64,000 bases of DNA from Akanthomyces muscarius (taxonomy: Eukaryota > Ascomycota > Sordariomycetes > Hypocreales > Cordycipitaceae): positions 5,084,001 through 5,148,000 of the forward strand of contig NC_079242.1 in NCBI RefSeq assembly GCF_028009165.1, given 5' to 3'. A model generated the notes under the pieces. It worked only from the letters and a program-made list of their open reading frames with translations. It searched no databases and had not been told where the DNA came from. Made by a program: the position numbers and the translations under genes. This document shows, one piece after another, positions 43,769 through 54,319 of this stretch (its first letter is position 1; each line of letters starts with the position of its first letter).

Positions 43769-45549
43769 ATGGAAAACCGCACCATATTCTCTTCTAATTC
43801 AGTGGGCACTTTTGCCCAGCAGAATGCTGCCGTAACAACCACAGCAGCACTTGTCGTTGCGTTTTTCTTGGTCGGTCTTGCCTTCAACTCCTTTCGTTGG
43901 GACGTGCTCGCTAACAGTGGCCAAGATTGCTGTTTCAACATTACGAAAGCCAATTTCGCGAGTCCCCGGCCCGTGGTATTCCAAATGGACCGGCATTGTT
44001 CTCAAGTATTACTGGATTAGGGGTCAAAAGGCCATCTACGTGCACGCTCTACACGAGCAATACGGTATGAGAACAAGACTTACAGACTGGCAACAAGATC
44101 CGCATTCTCCGGCGGCGTGCTGATCAGAAATACAGGTCGCATCGTTCGCATTAGCCCGGACGAAGTCTCGGTCTGTGACGTCAGCGCAGTCAAGACGGTC
44201 TACTCGGTGAAGGAGACTTTTCGCAAGACAACCTGGTACCTGGACTTTACTGCTGGCGTCGAAAACATCTTTAGTACAAACGACATCGACTTCCACCGCA
44301 AGTCGCGCCGCTTGCTCGCCAACCCCATGGCTGACTCTGCGATCCACGAGCTGGCCCCGCGCGTCGGCGGCCATGTCGACTTTGCCATTCAGCAAATGGA
44401 GGCAGAAAGCGAGACGCGCAAGGTAGTAGACGTGTGGAAGTGGTGGCTTTTCATGACGACGGATATTATCGTCGAGTTCACCTTTGGCGAATCGTTTCAC
44501 ATGCTCCAGCGCGGCGAGGTGAGGCATCTCCTCCACCCAGGCACCGCCAGGCCAAAAGAAAAGGCAGAAACTAACATGGCTCTTTTTTTTTTTTGTTAAG
44601 GAAAATGATTACAGCTACTTTTTGAAAAATTCTGGCATCTTTGGCATCTATCGATCGGTCGTGCCGTGGGTCACCAAGCTCATGGCCCAGCTGCCCTTGC
44701 AGGCTGGCAAAACGATCAGGACGGCCGTTGCCACCATGTCCAAGGCTGCCGCCGACGGCGTCGCCATCCACCAGAAGATGATCGAGGAAAACGGCGCCGA
44801 TAATGTCAAGAAGACCTTCTTCACCACTCTTTTCAAGGAGCAGGAAAACGGCACAACTGTCTCGCCCAAGCAGCTAACCAGCGACGGCCAGGCCTTCATC
44901 ATTGCCGGCAGCGACACGACGGCCAACACCCTCACATATCTGGTCTGGGTCCTGAGCAAGAATCACACCCTGAGAGACGAATTGGTCGCAGAGCTGCAGG
45001 CGCTCCCATCCGACTACGCCGATGCGGACCTGCGCAAATGCGACCTCCTCAACCGCATCATCAAGGAGACGCTGCGCCTGCATACCGTTGTACCCGAGGG
45101 GATGCCGCGCATGGTGCCCCCGAGTGGCGCCGATCTATGTGGCTTCCACCTCGATTCCGGCACCGTGGTCAGCGCTCAGTCTTACACCATGCACCGTGAT
45201 CCGGCCGTCTTTGGTAGCCCCGAAGAGTTTGATCCGTCTCGCTGGATTGAGCCCACCAAGGAGATGGCCGAGTCCTTCATGTCGTTTGGGCGTGGTTCTC
45301 GAGGTAAGGAAAAAGGAAAAAAAAAATTAGGGTGCGAGAAAGTCTGGGCTAATACATTCCGCGAACATAGTTTGCATCGGTCAGCATCTCGCCCAGACGG
45401 AGCTTCGCATGGGTACGGCACGCTTCTTTCTCACGTTCCCCAATGCTCGCGTCTCCACTCGCGAGGGCATGTCCGACGAAGACATGATTGAATCTTCCTA
45501 TTTCATCATGTCGCCAAAAGGCCATCGCTGCCTCATTGAAGTCGACTAA
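43769..45549 (+). CDS. Cytochrome P450 monooxygenase (1)
   Basis: Five exons: 43769-43870, 43926-44064, 44136-44518, 44601-45303 and 45371-45549; 501 residues, the normal P450 size. An N-terminal membrane helix (TTTAALVVAFFL) is followed by a proline hinge (RVPGPWYSKW). I-helix AGSDTTANT, K-helix ExxR in KETLRLH, and the haem loop FGRGSRVCIG with Cys444 as haem ligand are all present. It hydroxylates or otherwise oxidises an unknown lipophilic substrate at the ER, with a separate reductase. The first intron (55 nt, donor GTCGGT, branch CTAAC, acceptor AAG) is needed to join helix to hinge; without it the frame breaks. Its 3' end faces the second P450 140 bp away. Confidence 0.87.
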
Positions 45550-45689
45550 ATAGACTTGAGAACCACGGCATAGGAATGATGGTGGACGTGGGAAGACACT
45601 GATGGAGGTCATCACGAACAGAGAGATGGCAAGTAGTGGGAGAAGGCTTAGACAGAGCATGTAACATCAAATTTGTGAATACAACCATT

Positions 45690-47875
45690 TTAAACTGAAG
45701 ATGCCGCAAAATCTTGAAGTGTTTGATGACCCTCGCTGATCCACGCTGCTAATCGCTCTGGGTTCCTCGGCACGACACGAATCCCAGTCGCGCAAGGTGC
45801 GGCCTGACCATCACACAGCGAAACTTGATCGTGGATTGGGTCCATGGCTGCCGTGCTCTGTCGAGCGGCCCGGAATGAAGGAAACACTTCTTTTAAGCCA
45901 TCTTCATCGAGCTCGGCACGCTCAAATTTGAAAAAGTGCAGCGCCAAGGACAAAACTCCGTAGAATGACTTGTTTACATCTGTGACAATTGCAGTTAGCT
46001 CTGGTCGGTGAAAGACAATAGCGATTCGACTTTGCGATAACGATCCGAGGGTAGGTAATGAAAGAAAATAAAATATAAGGAAAGGCAGAGGTGGAGAAAG
46101 CTCGTACTTGGAACGCCGAGGCAAAGTCGTCTTCCAACTCCATGGCCCATGTGTGGGACGCCAATCTTGTCACCCGCGATTCCTGGGATATCGGTACGAC
46201 CTTGATGCCCATCCATCCACCGCTCTGGTATAAACATCTCGGGACTGTCGTACGCAGCGGGATCTCGGTTGATCTGGAACGAGTTATAGACCACAATGGT
46301 CCCCTTTGGGATGGAGTAGTCGTCAATCTTGGAGTCGTTGTACGTCTCTCGGAAGAAGCCCAGGCGAATGGCCGTCCAGTAGCGGCCAGCCTCGAGCGCC
46401 AGAGCCTTGATGTACTCGACGCGGTCCGTGTCGTGGGGGTCCGGCACCTCATCGCCGTACACCTCCTGGATCGCACCGAAGGCTTTGTCCTGGAGCTCAG
46501 GGTGCGAAGCGAGGTAGCCCATTAACCAGGTGAGGGTTGTGCCAATGGCCATGCCCGATCCGGAAAGCGTGGTGATGATTTGGTACTGGTCGTGCTCGGA
46601 CAGCGGCTCCGGAAGGGCGCGGAAGAGATCGCCGAGCTGTGATGGAGTCGTGTCGCCATTCTCGATGCGCTCGTGGAGCGACTGCAGCTGCTGTTTGCAA
46701 TACTTGGTCTGGTTATAGCGCAGAGAATTGCACCACTCTTCCTTGTCGTTCAGAAGCGGTCGAGGGACGGCGACGCCGGCAAGCTTCAGGAAGCGTCGCA
46801 GCTTAGAGGTAATAGCGCCAGTCAGGCCCTCGTAAAGCTGGATGAAAGGCACCCAGTCGCTCAGTGGCGAGCCAAGAGCTCTCAGTCGGAAGATGCCGAT
46901 TTCCGTTTCGCAGATGAGCTTGGTAAAGTCTTCATCGTGCAGGTGGCCTACGAGTTGATCTGTCACGAGCCCGACGGTCGTGGTCCACCAGCAGAAACCC
47001 AAGTCTTGCGGCTTCGATTGAGCGTCAGCCAGCAGCTTGACTAAACGTAGGTATCGTCGCGACACAAAGTGATTGTATCTAATAGCTTATTAGGAGCTTG
47101 CTTGGCATGAATTTTCTTGAAGAATGGACGGAAACAAAAATGAAAAGTGATGATAAGAGCCAGGGGAATAAAGGCATGGGAAATAAATAGGGCATGGTAT
47201 TCGCTGCTTACTTGGGGAGCTTTTGGGCATTCGTGTGAGGCCCTAACAGCTTCCGTAGCTTCGATATGCCCGCCGTCCATTTAGCCGCTGCAAAAACTTA
47301 GCTTTCCCCTGGTTTAAAAGCGAAGAGGAAAGTGAACTCACTGCCGATCGTCACGACCCCGCCAGTGTCGGCGCTGTGGACAAAGGTCTGGTGCCAGAGG
47401 TCCCACTCAGGCCTGGTTTGGAAGCTAGCTCCTTGCTTGACCAAAGTCTTTGCGACTGCTTGGCGGGAGTTCAGGACTATCTACATACGCAGCGAGTTAG
47501 TCAACCTTAAATCGCATTCCAGATATGCAGTGTACTTGCCACTTCTTTGCTTCCCAGAACTACCCGAAACACGCCTCCGTACTTCTCTGTCCACTTGCTA
47601 AATGTCTCAGCATGCCCATTTCGAATCTTTATTTATTGTTAGATGGTAGCCAATGTAGCTCAGTAGGACCAGGTCACACCCACATCGAAGAGGTTGCCGA
47701 ACAGCGGAATGCCCCGTGGTCCTGGGAGTCTGAGGCGGGACTTGGAGTCGCGGAGAAAACTCCAAAACGCGGCGGTGAGCACCAAAATGGCAATACAGAA
47801 AGAAACGTATTTGGCACTCAGTGTGCGTTCTGCATCTCCTACGAGTGCTGTTCCCGACAGCCTTGTCTCGTTCAT
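45690..47875 (-). CDS. Cytochrome P450 monooxygenase (2), CYP504-like
   Basis: Six exons on the minus strand: 47875-47684, 47626-47540, 47480-47342, 47287-47212, 47078-46108 and 45979-45690; 584 residues. Membrane helix, then LRLPGPRGIPLFGNL. K-helix ExxR is EAGR, and the haem loop is GHGVGRRLCLG with Cys484. The Phe usually found seven residues before the Cys is His here. The TIGTAKWTAG region and the post-haem NVNKSFYGV resemble the CYP504 (phenylacetate hydroxylase) pattern, so an aromatic substrate is possible. Intron two seems to be GC-AG (GCAAGT donor). The last intron's acceptor was placed to align the haem helix and has a CTAAC branch site. Confidence 0.83.
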
Positions 47876-48951
47876 TTTGGTAAATAGGAGTGCCTGTACT
47901 ACACTTTTGAGTACGTCTGAAGTGAAATTACATGGAAAAATACATTAAACAATGGCACAGGCTCTGACTCTACCGGCCTATTTATTCTTACGAACGAAAT
48001 TTCTTCCTTGTCGCAAAAAGTTGAACTAGCTAGCCGCATGGAGTCCTAACCGACGTCAACGTCGCTGCAACGACATGATGCTGGGGCGATCGGCAGGCTT
48101 GCGGGCTCGAGTCACAGATGCAGGGGCTCGCCACGCTCACCGGTGGACCATTACATACACATGCAGCATGTTGGAGACTCTGTCAGCATTAATGTATGCC
48201 TCCGTTCCCCTCCGGCCTGCTACCCCGCCACGAGCCTCATTCTCTGGCCGCCGACAGCACCCCACGTACGGTCGCAGCTTAGCTCCAGTCCAGGTATCTA
48301 CTGACGTTCACTCAATGCACTAAAAATCGATTAATTTTTCGCGGAAGTGACTCCCTTAAGTAGTCATTGTCGATAATCATTCAGGGCTTTTTCTCTAATT
48401 CTCATCCGTCGTCAATTGGAGCTTTTTGCACTGTTGGTGGGAAGGAAGTGCGACTGTGCCCCGCGTCGCTGCTGCATCTGAACCCTGCAACAACATATAA
48501 ATGATATACGAAGCTGCAGCGGGGGTTGCCCATTGTGGATGACATCCGGTTTGCGAAAGATAAATTTGTCTAACCTCGGTTCAGCTGCCGCGTAATAGTT
48601 TGCCAAAGTTTAGTAAGATATGGAGCGCCCAGAATCCTATTTGGTGCATCCGCGCGACGATTTTCTTCCCCGGCGGAGTCGTCACATGCGGCGGCAAGTG
48701 GTAAGACGGCCGAAAGGCTGGCTTCACTGAAGGATTCACTAAGTTGCCGATAAAAATAAACGTCTAAGATCTGTCACTTAATTCGTTGACGCTGGTACAA
48801 GTGAGAGTTGCGTCAGTCGGATCTGCGACCTGTCGACCGTTTCGCTCATCCACTGCGAGACAACCTTGCGCGACTCACTCTCTCGAGATTGTACACCTCA
48901 CCTGCAGAATAGCTCTATCCAATTGAATCCGAAAACGCATTTGAACTCAAG
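47876..48951. other. Shared promoter region of P450 (2) and FMN dehydrogenase
   Basis: About 1.1 kb between two divergent genes, no ORF of note. It could serve as a common control region. Confidence 0.5.
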
Positions 48952-50222
48952 ATGGCATACGAAGCAGGCTCGGGTACCTCTGCCGTGGCAGATCAATTCG
49001 TCAAACCAGACTTGAGCCGGGTGTTGTCAGTCCACGACTTCGAGGCCATTGCGGCCAAAACACTCAATCCCAAAGCCTGGGCTTTTATATCGTCGGCGGC
49101 CACTGATCTCTACACCAAGACTCGCAATGCCTCCACCTACTGCAAAATCACGCTCCGCCCGCGGATCCTTCGCGATGTCTCAAGCGTTGATTTGAGCACA
49201 CAACTGCTTGGACATAAGCTCAGGGTGCCCATTTTTGCGAGCCCCACGGCTATGGCTGCAGTGGTGCACCCAGAAGGCGAAAAGGCTGTCGGTCGCGCTG
49301 TCAAGGCCTCTGGAATGGCGCATTGCATCTCCATGAGTGCGTCCTTCCCGCTCAAAGACATTGTAGAAGACATCCACAGCCATTCCGTCGCCGTGCCTCA
49401 TGACACTCCAATTTTTCTCCAGTTCTACGTCAACAAGGACCGCGTGCTGTCCGAAGCGCTCCTGAAACAGGCCAAAGAATTTGGCGCGACTGCCGTATTC
49501 TTGACGGTAGATGCGGCCAGCACAGGGAAAAGAGAAGCCGACGAGCGCGTTCGGATATCAGAGAAGCTTGCCTCGCCGGCATCAGGTGTGACCGCCACGA
49601 ACGACTCCAAAGGCGGTGGTCTGGGTCGCTCGCTTGGTAGCTTCATAGACAACTCTGTGACCTGGGATGACATCAAGTGGATAAGACAGCACGCGCCCGG
49701 TTTGAAACTAGTTCTGAAGGGCATTCAAACTGCCGAGGACGCCGTCATGGCGATGGACGCTGGTGTCGACGGCATCCTCATCTCAAACCACGGGGGGCGC
49801 ACGCTGGATACCGCTCCAGCATCCATCCTTGTGCTGCTTGAGCTGCACAGACACTGCCCCCAGATCTTCGAGAGACTGGACGTCATGGTGGACGGTGGCA
49901 TTACGCGGGGCACCGACATTTTCAAAGCGCTCTGTCTGGGGGCAAAGGCTGTAGGGCTCGGACGTTCCACGCTGTACGGCCTGAACTACGGGTATGAGGG
50001 CGTCGTAAAATTATTGGAGAGTAAGTCGTCGCCGGGTGAGGAGAGTTTGCGACTTGGCCTACTGACACGATGCTAGTTCTGCGCGATGAGCTGGAGGCCA
50101 CAATGAAGATTTGCGGCGTGACTACAGTAGACCAGCTGCATGCTGGATACCTGAACACTCTCGAAGTGGACCATGCAATCAGCACGGTAGCAGGGACCAA
50201 GCACCTAAAAAGTCGACTTTGA
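48952..50222 (+). CDS. FMN-dependent alpha-hydroxyacid dehydrogenase/oxidase
   Basis: Two exons, 48952-50020 and 50077-50222, give 404 residues. Family: PF01070 (glycolate oxidase, lactate and mandelate dehydrogenases), oxidising an L-2-hydroxyacid to a 2-oxoacid. It has no haem-binding cytochrome b5 domain in front. Lys256 (LVLKGI), His280 and Arg283 (SNHGGR) are the family catalytic residues; the GGITRGTD phosphate-binding segment is present. At the place of the usual N-terminal substrate-binding Tyr (YY pair) it has Phe45-Ile46, and the GGR is followed by TLD instead of the common QLD. This suggests an altered substrate. The gene faces P450 (2) across a shared upstream region, which hints at a joint pathway. 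Confidence 0.9.
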
Positions 50223-50310
50223 TTCAATGCAGTCCATCTTCTACATCCTTTTCTTTTGCCTGCTGCTTCCGTTTTCCATACCACGTCTGTTCGGACCATC
50301 CCTGGGGGGG

Positions 50311-51644
50311 CTAGCTCGATACCAATTGTCTCAACCATTCCGCACCCAACGCCTTCTTGCGCTCAATCGTCCGCAGATCTAGCCCATGATCCCCGAGATC
50401 AGCAACCATATATGTCGTTACATTTGAACACCCAAGCACCCCAGGCATTTCCTCGTCTTGGTGAGGACTGTCCAAGGCAAGATGCACAAAGTCGCCCCAA
50501 CCTGACGTAGAGGCAAAGGTAGTCTCGACCTCAACATCCACGACCTTTCGCATTACTAGCAGGTCATTGCGGCCAAGACACTTCAGAAAACCAGTGTTGA
50601 ACTCAATCCCTGCTGTTCTTGCGGTGAAGCCATGGCGCAGCTGGCCGCAGCGACTGCTCCGCGTTTGGTAAACGTTGAGCAGAGCGGGTTCTCTCCATCG
50701 CCTTGTATATACCGAGTAGCAGAGTGTATTCCGAAACTGCAAATTATGTATCGCAGGACCAGAGGCGTTGCCAAACCAGTCGACCCAGTCGCGGATGTTA
50801 GGATCAAATACTCGCAGTACGTTTCCCAGCGCCTCTGAGTGGCCTTGTAGCCATCGACCAACTCCGTCTGTTCGCTGGAACGCGCTTATAGCATTCCGTA
50901 GATCTGCAGGGCGTAATTTACCATTTGAACCGTTTTGCTTGTATATGTCCTGAAAATGACATTTCGGAATGCAAATGTCCTGTCTCGTCCTTGTAGCAAT
51001 GAACACGGGACTTGCCATGACTCTGCGCCGCAACGGAGGTTGTCGCTGTTATGCAGAAAATGGCACTCTAGCCTCTCGAATCCTTTCGAAGAAGTTCTGG
51101 CTCGGCACCAGACTTGGTGCAAGTTCGGAGCAATATGATCGCAGACCCGGACAGATCCCTCATGGTCAAGACAGATTCTTTCGTTGTCGTCATAATTCCT
51201 GGCGTTGAAGTGCGGAGAAGTGCATAGATTTGTGGGACGATTGACATTGTGAGCAATACAAAAGGGGCATTGAGTAGAGGAGGGCTTTTCCGAGAATATC
51301 GTCGTTGCGTTTCTGTGAGCATGAGCCACACAAGAGTAGAAGAGACACAAGGCTGCCCTTTGTGAAGGAAACGTAGAACGTAGTACCGACCAAACTCTGC
51401 GCGAGTGGTAAAGCCTCTTGTAGTTGTGTTATTTGGTGAGGTGATACTAATAAAGACACCGTTCAATAGCGAAAAGACGCATGAAGGTTCTGCAGGTATG
51501 TCGCAGGCGTAACAAGTCGTCGAGGTCCACCAGCGTCATGATTTTGACGAATTTTTCGTTGGGACGGCGGAGCACCAAGATTTCTTGGAAGCTTTCAAGG
51601 GCTAAACAAACAATATTGTCCCACACTTCCCGCTCTACGACCAC
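50311..51644 (-). pseudogene. Broken F-box-like gene
   Basis: Three frames together resemble one fungal F-box protein. The start (51644, DLDDLLRLRHTCRTF) looks like the F-box helix pair. The middle has a YCSQCQSSHKSMHFS zinc-like segment, followed in the next frame by NERICLDHEGSVRVCDH. The end (from 51033 down to 50311) has a normal C-terminal body. Junctions between frames have no splice signals I can find and would each need a one- or two-base shift. Decay is the simplest view, but sequence errors or unseen introns are possible. Confidence 0.45.
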
Positions 51645-52511
51645 CTTTGATGAACGTCAGCGACAGAGTAGATAGTCAGAGGGCCATATTCAACATACCG
51701 TTTGGTAGGAGGGGGGGGCGGGAAGAGGATCCTGATCTTGGCTCTTTCATTTGCGATGTTATTCTGGAGCGGTCTCCTGAGAACCAGAGCCGTAGCTCGA
51801 AGCCAAAGTTTGCTGCGAAGAGCATGTGTCGAGGTTTTAGTCTGCATTGTTTTTATGGGAACGAGACCGTGATAATATCAGAACGTGGAAGGCTGGCAAC
51901 TCCGCAGTCTTATAGAAAGGGAGTTGTCTCAGGCCCCGTGAGGGTTTTTCGGAGAGTTTGCGGCAAGAGGGTAGCTGTGAGCCCACAGAACTCAAAGTTG
52001 CAGAATGTGGTGTGAGATGGCTGTAACTTTGTCAGCCATTTGCGCAGCTCAAACTCCATTGCAAAGTTTTATTGAGGCGGGGGGGGTAAAATGTAGCGAT
52101 GGCAGGTCACAACATACCGAAGAGTCCAGGCGGAGCATGATCCGAAGAGGAGACCGAGAATTCGAAGAGGGCAAAGTAATATAATAATAAGGAAATGAAG
52201 AGAAACAAAGAGGGTGGAAGAAAATAGAATGAAGAGAAAAAAGAAAGACGATTTAACGACTCTCGTCGGGTCCGCACCAAACGTTGATAGAACATACCTC
52301 AAATGAAAGCAGCAGCAGCAGCAGTAGGAATGCAGCGATATCACGGGACTTGGCGGATAGCCCTCCTAGATGAGTGGTACCGAACGTCAACAACAGCTTC
52401 AGATTTATGGGCGGGTCTCTACTTACATATTTTGAACTTGGGAAGGCTCAACCGCAGTTGTTGCCCATATTCCGGTCGGCCCGAGTATCGTTGATAGACG
52501 ACTCGATGACG

Positions 52512-52690
52512 AACGGTAGATCGGTCTTTGGCTTAGCGGGGAGAACGGCTGATCCTTGACTTTGCAGATAGACAGGTTGATTTTTGGCTTCGCAGGGAGG
52601 CAGGCTGGTCTTTGGCTTCGCAGATAGACAGGCTGGCTTTTGGCCTCGCAAGGAGAAAGACTGGTCTTTGGGCTTTGTAGCGAGAAACGT
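52512..52690 (-). repeat. 28-bp minisatellite, about 6 copies
   Basis: Repeats recur every 28 bp (anchors at 52533, 52561, 52589, 52617, 52645; the last unit is 29 bp, at 52674) with a unit like CTGGTCTTTGGCTTCGCAGA. The unit is not a multiple of three, yet two minus-strand frames stay open through the array, giving a 28-residue peptide period. Confidence 0.8.
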
Positions 52691-53200
52691 CGTATCTCTG
52701 GCCTTCCTGGGAGAGATATCGTTAAGGGCGTTCTGCGTCCAGTCAATATCAATATTGCCTTGAAGGATTTCACGGTATTTCCGTACCTTTAAATGTTTCA
52801 CGAAGATATGAATAGGGTACTACTGGGCGGAATGATGTGGCAAGACAAGAGAGTGAAAAGAAAATTTGGTGCTGGCGTTTACATCCGCAAGGAAATCTAC
52901 CAGCTGGCAGCCTAACAATCCCCGCGGTGCTCGTTTGCAAGAACGACACGGGGCTTGAGGGATCGAGAAGTCTGCCAGCCGCGGCGTTTGCATTGAGCAG
53001 GTCTGCCAGCTGGCAACCCAACATTTTCTGTGCGGCGCTCGCTTACTCACACACTACTGATTATTTCTGCTGCGTTTGTGTAGCCTCTGAGTTTTTCTCC
53101 CTTTTCTCTTCTTCTTCTTTGTCCGCTACCAGACGTATGATAGAACGGCTAACAGCATATAGACTTGAAAGCAGCAGCAGCAGCAGCAACAACAGCAGCA

Positions 53201-53374
53201 ATGCCTTCGGGAGAAGGCGGTTGGGCGCGCGCCGCCCGAATTTTGCGGTTCGTGGCCGACGTGGTCACGACCGTCGACTTCCTCTGGCGTCGAGGACGTC
53301 AGTTGTACCTCTGGCGGGCGCGCAGGCTCGCCGCCGCCGCCGCCGCCGCCAAGGGCGACAAAAAATTTGTATAA
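53201..53374 (+). CDS. Possible small protein (57 residues)
   Basis: ATG at 53201 follows a CAG/CAA microsatellite. The frame has almost all third positions C or G until the last codons, unlike the surrounding DNA. The product is a basic, helix-prone peptide with FVADVVTTVDFLW, a cluster of Arg/Trp and a GCC-encoded Ala run. I recognise no family. It may be a real micro-gene, the end of a longer spliced gene, or chance. Confidence 0.35.
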   Translation: MPSGEGGWARAARILRFVADVVTTVDFLWRRGRQLYLWRARRLAAAAAAAKGDKKFV

Positions 53375-53692
53375 AATTATATATACACATATAGCTATAT
53401 AATTGCTACCAAATCTTGCCCTCTGTTGTTCTCTCTTCTTTGGTAGTATGACTGTAGTAGTGATACTTGGCGGAAGAGCCCGCAGTAGCCAGTGCCGTGA
53501 CTACCTACCTGCACCTTCATTGGCAGCTCACGCATCTTTGACCACATTTAGGAGCATTCTTCTTGTCCATTTAACTTTTCTCGGTTTCTCTTTTCTTTCC
53601 TGCTTTTCGTCCTTGTCTTGTTTCTCTAATTTCCTTTAATTCCGCTATTCTTCTAATGCAAGCTGATGTTCTAATCGTCCCAGCTGTCTCAA

Positions 53693-54319
53693 CTAGCAAA
53701 CCTCGTCTCCCGTTTCCAGCAGCCACCACTCCAGCATCAACCGTATCCTCTCCGACCGCTCCCTCGCCAGCGCCCTCCCCGTCTCCGTCTTCATCATGCC
53801 CTCGAGCTTCAGCAGCTTCTCCTCGAAATGCCGAATCGTATCCTCCAGGCCCCTGCCCTTGGCCGCGCCAAACGCAAACGTGCGGCCAATGCCCACCGCG
53901 CCAATCGCATCCAGCCGGTCCGCGTCCTGCACCACCGCCAGCTCCGGGTGCTCCTCAATCAGCGCCACGACCCTGCCCGGGTCTTTGACCTCGCTCGAGT
54001 AGCTGACGCCGAGGCAGATGGCCTGCACCTTTTCCGCGAGCGCGTCGCCGGCGCCGAGGGACCGCAGCGTGGCGTGGATGAGCCGCGAGGCGTCCTCGCC
54101 GGGCTGCAGGTACTTCTTGTCGCCGACGTCGTGAAGGAGCGCGGCGAGCGTGACGACGGCCTGCGATGTGTTGGGCGTGCGGGCCTGGATGTGCTGCGCG
54201 AGGCGCAGGACGCGCGTGATGTGGTTGAAGTCGTGGGAACTGTCGTAGTGGGACATGTACTCTTTGACGTAGTCTGTGACGCGCGCGATGAGGGCCTCGT
54301 CGACTTTGAAGGCTGCCAT
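53693..54319 (-). CDS. HD-domain phosphohydrolase
   Basis: Single exon, 208 residues from the ATG at 54319 (an upstream ATG adds 21 residues; the later one begins the domain as in relatives). HD superfamily metal sites are visible: His in [10 protein letters not shown], the HD pair in [10 protein letters not shown], and Asp in [14 protein letters not shown]. These bind metal ions and hydrolyse phosphate esters. It resembles the widespread bacterial/fungal YedJ-type soluble HD hydrolases, perhaps acting on nucleotides in the cytosol. Length matches that group. No signal peptide. Confidence 0.9.
   Translation of the reverse strand: MAAFKVDEALIARVTDYVKEYMSHYDSSHDFNHITRVLRLAQHIQARTPNTSQAVVTLAALLHDVGDKKYLQPGEDASRLIHATLRSLGAGDALAEKVQAICLGVSYSSEVKDPGRVVALIEEHPELAVVQDADRLDAIGAVGIGRTFAFGAAKGRGLEDTIRHFEEKLLKLEGMMKTETGRALARERSERIRLMLEWWLLETGDEVC

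Larger units (their letters stand above)
51645..53692. other. Low-complexity, repeat-rich intergenic region
   Basis: Holds G-runs (near 51709 and 52078), CAG-type microsatellites (52308-52324 and 53170-53199), the 28-bp minisatellite and an imperfect 65-70 bp direct repeat (52873-52943 and 52984-53045). Only the small ORF at 53201 stands out as possibly coding. Confidence 0.55.

Noticed and set aside
43871..43925. Frameshift in P450 (1) making it a pseudogene
   Set aside because: A 55-nt intron with GTCGGT donor, CTAAC branch and AAG acceptor restores the frame and gives a normal 501-residue P450.
46001..46107. Earlier acceptor for the last intron of P450 (2) at 46001
   Set aside because: It would insert about seven residues into the helix after the haem Cys; the acceptor at 45980 keeps family spacing and has a CTAAC branch site.
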